From Clostridia bacterium (lineage in GTDB: Bacteria; Bacillota; Clostridia; Christensenellales; Borkfalkiaceae), in NCBI GenBank assembly GCA_017631725.1, contig JAGBSS010000162.1:1-8849 (forward strand): 8,849 bases of DNA, in the 5' to 3' direction. Below are positions 6,516-8,849 of this stretch, in pieces. Numbering within the stretch: position 1 is the first letter of the stretch; each line of letters starts with the position of its first letter. A program made the position numbers and the translations under genes. Below the pieces are notes generated by a model. That model was not told the DNA's origin. It saw only the letters and a program-made list of their open reading frames with translations, and made no database searches.

Positions 6516-7205
6516 ATGATTTTTAATGGATTAGAAAAACTTTCATTAGTAGATTTCGATGGTGTTGTTGCTTGTACACTTTTTACAAGTGGATGCAATT
6601 TTAGGTGTGGGTTTTGCCATAATTCCCCACTTGTTTTGGGCGACAATTTGCCACAGTATACCGAAAAAGAAATTTTAGAATTTTTAGTTAAACGCAACGG
6701 CATTATAGAAGGTGTTTGCATTTCCGGTGGAGAGCCTACGCTAAATCACGACCTTGCAGTTTTTATTAAAAAGGTAAAAGAACTTGGCCTTAAAGTTAAG
6801 TTAGACACCAACGGCACCAACCCCAAAATGCTTAAAAGTTTAATTGAACAAAATCTTTTAGATTACGTTGCAATGGATATTAAAGCAGATAAACAAAATT
6901 ATAGTAAAATTATAGAGATTAATAATTTTGACCTTACCCCTGTAGAAGAAAGCGTTAATATTTTATTAAACGGCAGTATAGATTACGAATTTAGAACAAC
7001 CTTAATAAAACAAATTCACACGGAAAACGTTATAAATAATATTGCAAAGTGGATAGGCGGTGCTAAAAAATATTGTTTGCAAAAATACGTTTATAGGGAC
7101 ACTTGCTTTTCTTGTGAATTTACAGAGATTGACCTTGAAACTGCAAAAAAGTTTAAAGAAGTTTTACAAAACCACATAAAAAACACCCAATTGCGTGGGT
7201 ATTAA
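6516..7205 (+). CDS. nrdG: Anaerobic ribonucleoside-triphosphate reductase activating protein (NrdG2-type radical SAM)
   Basis: A radical-SAM activase that uses a 4Fe-4S cluster and S-adenosylmethionine to install the glycyl radical on an anaerobic reductase. From the ATG at 6516 the protein has 229 aa. The cluster motif CNFRCGFC is at 27-34 (Cys27, Cys31, Cys34), SGGEPT at 70-75 binds SAM, and DTNGT (97-101) and MDIKA (120-124) are further radical-SAM barrel strands. A C-terminal CFSC pair (197-200) is typical of the TIGR02495 subgroup. The annotated longest frame begins at 6501, but that ATG overlaps the -10 box; MIFNGLEKLSLVDFDG is the family N-terminus. The partner reductase gene nrdD is not in the window, so the substrate is inferred from the subgroup, and a different glycyl-radical enzyme is possible. 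Confidence 0.88.
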   Translation: MIFNGLEKLSLVDFDGVVACTLFTSGCNFRCGFCHNSPLVLGDNLPQYTEKEILEFLVKRNGIIEGVCISGGEPTLNHDLAVFIKKVKELGLKVKLDTNGTNPKMLKSLIEQNLLDYVAMDIKADKQNYSKIIEINNFDLTPVEESVNILLNGSIDYEFRTTLIKQIHTENVINNIAKWIGGAKKYCLQKYVYRDTCFSCEFTEIDLETAKKFKEVLQNHIKNTQLRGY

Positions 7206-7215
7206 AACTAAAAAA
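7190..7215 (-). terminator. Weak minus-strand terminator overlapping the nrdG stop
   Basis: ACCCA and TGGGT (within 7190-7201) form a 5-bp stem with a 6-nt loop; on the minus strand it is followed by GTTTTTTATG. It could be a back-up terminator for minus-strand transcription leaving element B. On the plus strand there is no T-run. Confidence 0.35.
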
Positions 7216-7259
7216 CCGAGCAAAGGGTGTCACTCTTAGAGATTTTTTAGACATTAAAA

Positions 7260-7295
7260 AAAGACTAACGAAAATTTCGTTAGTCTTTTCATTTT
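7260..7295. terminator. Strong bidirectional terminator in element B
   Basis: AAAGACTAACG (7260-7270) pairs with CGTTAGTCTTT (7278-7288) around AAAATTT. The stem is flanked by seven A's on the left and TTTTCATTTTT on the right, so it works in both directions: for nrdG (plus) and for the SHOCT unit (minus). Confidence 0.85.
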
Positions 7296-7302
7296 TGATA
7301 GC

Positions 7303-7337
7303 AAAAACACACGACTTTCATTTGAAAGTATAGTGTG
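7303..7337 (-). terminator. CACACTA hairpin of element B, terminator of the SHOCT gene
   Basis: On the minus strand CACAC, TAT, ACTTTCA, a 2-nt loop, TGAAAGT, C, GTGTG and TTTTT form a two-part stem with a T-run (7337 to 7303). It is the inverted counterpart of the hairpin at 5524-5562 in element A. A further hairpin, GTAAAACA (7347-7354) with TGTTTTAC (7372-7379), sits between it and the gene. Confidence 0.65.
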
Positions 7338-7386
7338 CTACACTTCGTAAAACAAGTATTTTCGGTACTACTGTTTTACAACTTTT

Positions 7387-7857
7387 TTATAAACCAAGCA
7401 ATTCTTTTTTCTTAGCATTAAATTCGTCTTGTGTAATTATGCCACTATCTAATAATTCCTTAAACTTCTTTAATTCTTCTGCAGGTGAGATGGCAGAAAT
7501 AATTGGACTATTTTTTTGGTTTTTATAAAAAGAAATTCTTTCTTTAATATATTGATATGCTTTTTCACATTGCTCTATGTCCGTTTTTCCTTTCATTATA
7601 ATAAAAGTATTTTCGCTATTAAAATTGTTTTGTCCACTATGAGACCCAGGATATTCAAACTGAATAAAGCCGTTAATAAAAGCACCGGCTTTTTTGTATT
7701 GAACAGAAGTCATATCGGCATAATAAAATTCTTTGCTCCCATCAAAAGCTCGTCCACCTAAAAATCCTAAAAAGGATTTTTTTCCTGTGATAACACAGTG
7801 GTCTTCATACACTGTAAGAGTGGCCACGTTGCCATCTAAATTGAATAATGCATCCAT
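7387..7857 (-). CDS. DUF4429/SHOCT domain protein
   Basis: A 156-aa protein of unknown function. The N-terminal part (about 1-105; FNLDGNVATLTVYEDHCVIT, then a glycine-rich loop GFLGGRAFDG and a YYADMTSVQYKK strand) resembles the PH-like DUF4429 domain. A charged linker leads to a C-terminal SHOCT motif (about 128-156: EELKKFKELLDSGIITQDEF then a lysine-rich KKKELLGL), an oligomerisation or tethering module. The start is set by AAAGGAG (7865-7871) seven bases before the ATG at 7855-7857. A longer frame from 7938 would translate the leader terminator and is rejected. The gene has its own promoter, structured leader and downstream terminators and is enclosed in element B, so it behaves as a cassette. 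Such proteins are often found near mobile DNA, but no activity is established. Confidence 0.8.
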   Translation of the reverse strand: MDALFNLDGNVATLTVYEDHCVITGKKSFLGFLGGRAFDGSKEFYYADMTSVQYKKAGAFINGFIQFEYPGSHSGQNNFNSENTFIIMKGKTDIEQCEKAYQYIKERISFYKNQKNSPIISAISPAEELKKFKELLDSGIITQDEFNAKKKELLGL

Positions 7858-7875
7858 AAATAATCTCCTTTGTTT

Positions 7876-7909
7876 AAAATAAAAAGTGCGCCAACCGAAG
7901 TTAACGCAC
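7876..7909 (-). terminator. Attenuator-like terminator with UUCG loop before the SHOCT gene
   Basis: On the minus strand GTGCGTTAAC (7909 to 7900) pairs with GTTGGCGCAC (7895 to 7886), ten pairs including two G-U, capped by a TTCG tetraloop and followed by TTTTTATTTT. It ends four bases before the AAAGGAG of the SHOCT gene, exactly where a transcription attenuator would be. Confidence 0.85.
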
Positions 7910-7933
7910 CGAAAAACGCAAACTCCGATTGTC

Positions 7934-8092
7934 GCCAAACAAATCGAAAATAGAAGAGGGATAAATCCTTTGTATCCTAATCCGTGGAATTTGCGCTTTT
8001 AACAAATTCATTTTAGATTAGGATGCACGAAAAAAGGTAGAATATCCCTTTAAAGAAAAATATCCTCTCTTAAAATATTCGATTTGTTTGGC
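7934..8092 (-). ncRNA. Structured RNA domain (leader or independent ncRNA), 159 nt
   Basis: Minus-strand RNA from 8092 to 7934, closed by a perfect 15-bp helix P1: GCCAAACAAATCGAA (8092-8078) with 7948-7934. Nested inside are P2 (8071-8061 with 7963-7954, ten pairs and one bulged A), a small AAAGG/CCTTT hairpin, P3 (8024-8016 with 7982-7974, nine perfect pairs) and an apical GAATTTG/CAAATTC stem (8009-8003 with 7993-7987). The predicted transcription start falls on the first base of P1. A linker segment (7926-7917) can pair in ten positions with the apical 3' arm (7995-7986), giving an alternative fold. No T-box, TPP, SAM, cobalamin or c-di-GMP riboswitch signature is seen. A divergent 6S RNA is possible from size and rod shape. 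Confidence 0.75.
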
Positions 8093-8098
8093 ATAATT

Positions 8099-8127
8099 AT
8101 TATATCATACAAAAAATATTTTATCAA
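8099..8127 (-). promoter_or_regulatory. Promoter of the structured RNA / SHOCT unit
   Basis: On the minus strand TTGATA (8127 to 8122), a 17-bp spacer and a perfect TATAAT (8104 to 8099). The +1 expected about seven bases on is G8092, the first base of helix P1. Confidence 0.8.
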
Positions 8128-8143
8128 GTAGTTTTATGTGGGC

Positions 8144-8210
8144 AAAAGAAAACTCGACTTATGAAAAGTCGAGTTTCGATTATTTTTTCTCTTAAAATGC
8201 TTTCACTCAT
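8144..8210 (-). ncRNA. Possible small RNA of about 67 nt
   Basis: A minus-strand promoter (8245-8217) predicts a start near 8210. About 35 bases later is a perfect 11-bp hairpin, AAACTCGACTT (8176-8166) with 8160-8150, ending in TTTCTTTT. The unit is a short promoter-to-terminator transcript with an A/G-rich unpaired 5' part. The strand is inferred from the promoter; the hairpin alone could equally be a terminator for read-through from the trxB operon. Confidence 0.45.
8150..8176 (-). terminator. Perfect 11-bp hairpin terminator
   Basis: AAACTCGACTT and AAGTCGAGTTT enclose a 5-nt loop. On the minus strand a TCTTTT run follows; on the plus strand a T-run (8183-8188) follows after six bases. 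It separates the trxB side from the SHOCT promoter. Confidence 0.75.
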
Positions 8211-8216
8211 ACAATA

Positions 8217-8245
8217 ATTATAGCATAAATCAAGTTTTTAGTAAA
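8217..8245 (-). promoter_or_regulatory. Candidate promoter at the edge of hairpin array B
   Basis: TTTACT (8245 to 8240), a 17-bp spacer and a perfect TATAAT (8222 to 8217) on the minus strand. The -35 overlaps the left end of the hairpin array, so the array boundary may supply part of the promoter. Confidence 0.5.
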
Positions 8246-8458
8246 GTGATATTATTTGCATAGCAAACAGTTATATTTTTAGAGCAAGTCTAAAAGTTAT
8301 ATTTTGACTTATAGTCAAAGTTATATTATATTTGCCATAACTTACCCTATGGGTAAATATAACTTTGCGTAGCAAAATATAACTGCTTTAAGCAATATAA
8401 CTTGCCGATAGGCAAATATAACTAGTGCGTCAGTAATAACCCCTATTACTGACGCACT
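8244..8458. repeat. Mini-hairpin array and terminal palindrome, copy B
   Basis: Same design as 5592-5801. Stems lie at 8255-8259/8263-8267, 8277-8283/8289-8295, 8303-8309/8313-8319 and 8343-8347/8351-8355, followed by a TTTGC/GCAAA, a TGCTT/AAGCA and a TTGCC/GGCAA stem, with spacers GTTATAT then ATATAACT. It closes with AGTGCGTCAGTAATA (8424-8438) paired perfectly with 8444-8458. The third and fourth stems differ from copy A by paired changes (TTTGACC/GGTCAAA against TTTGACT/AGTCAAA; TCGCC/GGCGA against TACCC/GGGTA), while the 5'-most modules are different hairpins altogether. Confidence 0.85.
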
Positions 8459-8473
8459 AAACGCTCGGTTTTT

Positions 8474-8671
8474 TTATTTATGCTTATAGTAAAGTAAACA
8501 ATGGCAATATCCTTCAAATTCGGGGTCAGCAATTTGCTCTTTAAACTCTTTGCACATGCATTTAAAATCTTCTGTTCTAACTAATCTGCAAGGGCAATAG
8601 CCACCCGTTCTTTTTAAGCCTTCTTTAATTGTATTTACAATTTCTTGGTTAGAATTTAAAGTAATTTTCAT
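8474..8671 (-). CDS. Ferredoxin-thioredoxin reductase catalytic-domain-like protein
   Basis: A 65-aa protein whose six cysteines form three CxC pairs: CPC (26-28), CMC (38-40) and CHC (56-58), in GYCPCRLV, KCMCKEF and GYCHCLLYYK. This is the signature of the FTR catalytic (beta) subunit, which holds a 4Fe-4S cluster next to a redox-active disulfide. Plant FTR is CPC-X16-CPC-X8-CHC; here it is CPC-X9-CMC-X15-CHC, with the same 27-residue distance between outer pairs. It starts four bases after the trxB stop with an AGGA site inside the trxB end, so the two are co-transcribed. Likely role: iron-sulfur-linked thiol redox chemistry alongside TrxB; electron donor unknown. Its stop lies within the right terminator half of element B. 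Confidence 0.82.
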   Translation of the reverse strand: MKITLNSNQEIVNTIKEGLKRTGGYCPCRLVRTEDFKCMCKEFKEQIADPEFEGYCHCLLYYKHK

Positions 8672-8675
8672 TTTT

Positions 8676-8849
8676 TTAGTCCTGTAAACTTTCTAAATAA
8701 ATTGATGCGTTGGTAGATGCAACAGCACCATCGCCAATAGCCGTTGAAACTTGCCTTACAGTCTTTGTTCTGCAGTCGCCTGCAACAAACAAACCTTCCG
8801 TTTTGGTTTTGCAGGTTTCATCTGCAATAATGTAACCCATATCATCTAA
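8676..8849 (-). CDS. trxB: Thioredoxin reductase, C-terminal 57 residues (partial)
   Basis: The minus-strand frame open from the window edge to the TAA at 8676-8678 ends with the FAD-binding tail of low-molecular-weight thioredoxin reductases: TEGLFVAGDCRTKTVRQV followed by an AIGDGAVAS stretch and a short terminal helix (IYLESLQD). The GLFVAGDCR segment contacts FAD and the GDGAVAS segment follows it, as in TrxB. The redox CxxC and both nucleotide-binding motifs lie beyond the window. The FTR-like gene follows after four bases. Confidence 0.9.
   Translation of the reverse strand, partial: LDDMGYIIADETCKTKTEGLFVAGDCRTKTVRQVSTAIGDGAVASTNASIYLESLQD

Larger units (their letters stand above)
7210..8475. 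mobile_element. Element B: cargo-carrying palindrome element bracketed by a split terminator
   Basis: The boundaries are a perfect 12-bp inverted repeat, AAAAAACCGAGC (7210-7221) and GCTCGGTTTTTT (8464-8475), that would form a bidirectional terminator if adjacent. As in element A it lies between convergent genes (nrdG and the FTR-like gene), whose stops are 5 bp outside and inside the repeat respectively. Inside are a left box (7222-7260) like that of A, terminator hairpins, an inverted copy of the CACACTA hairpin, a SHOCT gene with promoter and structured leader, a possible small RNA, and the hairpin array with terminal palindrome. No transposase is encoded, so movement would need a factor in trans; mobility itself is inference. 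Confidence 0.55.

Noticed and set aside
7858..7938. 27-residue N-terminal extension of the SHOCT protein
   Set aside because: It would be translated from the leader terminator and the 3' arm of the RNA helix; AAAGGAG seven bases before the ATG at 7857 marks the real start.
7934..8092. T-box or a named metabolite riboswitch
   Set aside because: No T-box TGGNACCGCG sequence and no recognisable TPP, SAM, cobalamin, glycine or c-di-GMP core; a 6S-like RNA remains open but unproven.
8124..8210. 28-codon open frame starting with ATG in the candidate small RNA
   Set aside because: No ribosome site, it reads through the terminator hairpin, and the peptide resembles nothing known; a chance frame is more likely.
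5592..8458. CRISPR array as explanation for the repeated units
   Set aside because: The repeat units are 7-8 nt spacers between self-complementary stems, not 24-40 nt repeats with unique spacers; the array flips orientation at its centre and no cas gene is present.

Overview
The window looks like chromosome of a low-GC, obligately anaerobic Firmicute, most likely an uncultured gut-type Clostridia lineage. This rests on AT-rich DNA, AGGAGG-type ribosome sites, TTGACA/TATAAT promoters, the clostridial families DUF4364 and TIGR03905 (TSCPD), a radical-SAM NrdG-type activase and a ferredoxin-thioredoxin-reductase-like protein next to thioredoxin reductase. No taxonomic search was possible.

Layout. 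(1) 1-141: 3' end of an IS3-family insertion sequence. (2) 204-3749, minus strand: a tight operon reading hypothetical 270-aa protein -> Nudix hydrolase -> typA -> mgsA, ending in a hairpin terminator. (3) 3905-5463, plus strand: DUF4364 regulator-like protein -> TSCPD protein -> HpcH/HpaI-type aldolase. It diverges from operon 2 across a 155-bp promoter region. (4) 5464-5819: no gene; a palindrome-rich interspersed element (element A). (5) 5815-6451, minus: dtd and a 65-aa membrane protein, divergent from (6) 6516-7205, plus: an NrdG-like radical-SAM activase. The two promoters have overlapping -35 boxes and both transcripts should begin at or within 2 nt of the ATG. (7) 7210-8475: a second, larger element (element B) carrying a SHOCT/DUF4429 gene with its own promoter, a structured 5' RNA with attenuator-like terminator, a possible small RNA, and the same hairpin array as element A. 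(8) 8474-8849, minus: the end of trxB and a small six-cysteine FTR-like protein.

The main discovery candidate is the pair of elements A and B. Each sits between two convergent transcription units. Each is bracketed by a short inverted repeat that, with the insert removed, would form an ordinary bidirectional Rho-independent terminator (TCACGC/GCGTGA at A, CCGAGC/GCTCGG at B). Both share a conserved left box, a CACACTA hairpin, an array of mini-hairpins joined by the spacer AGTTATAT/ATATAACT, and a 35-bp terminal palindrome. Stem differences between the copies are largely compensatory. A is about 350 bp without a gene; B is about 1.27 kb and carries a complete gene plus RNA cassette. I read them as a family of modular elements that lodge in the loops of terminators. 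The IS3 end at the left edge also abuts what looks like half a terminator.

The housekeeping genes cover translation quality control (TypA, Dtd), nucleotide-sugar hygiene (Nudix), a methylglyoxal bypass of glycolysis (MgsA), anaerobic radical enzyme activation and thiol redox balance.
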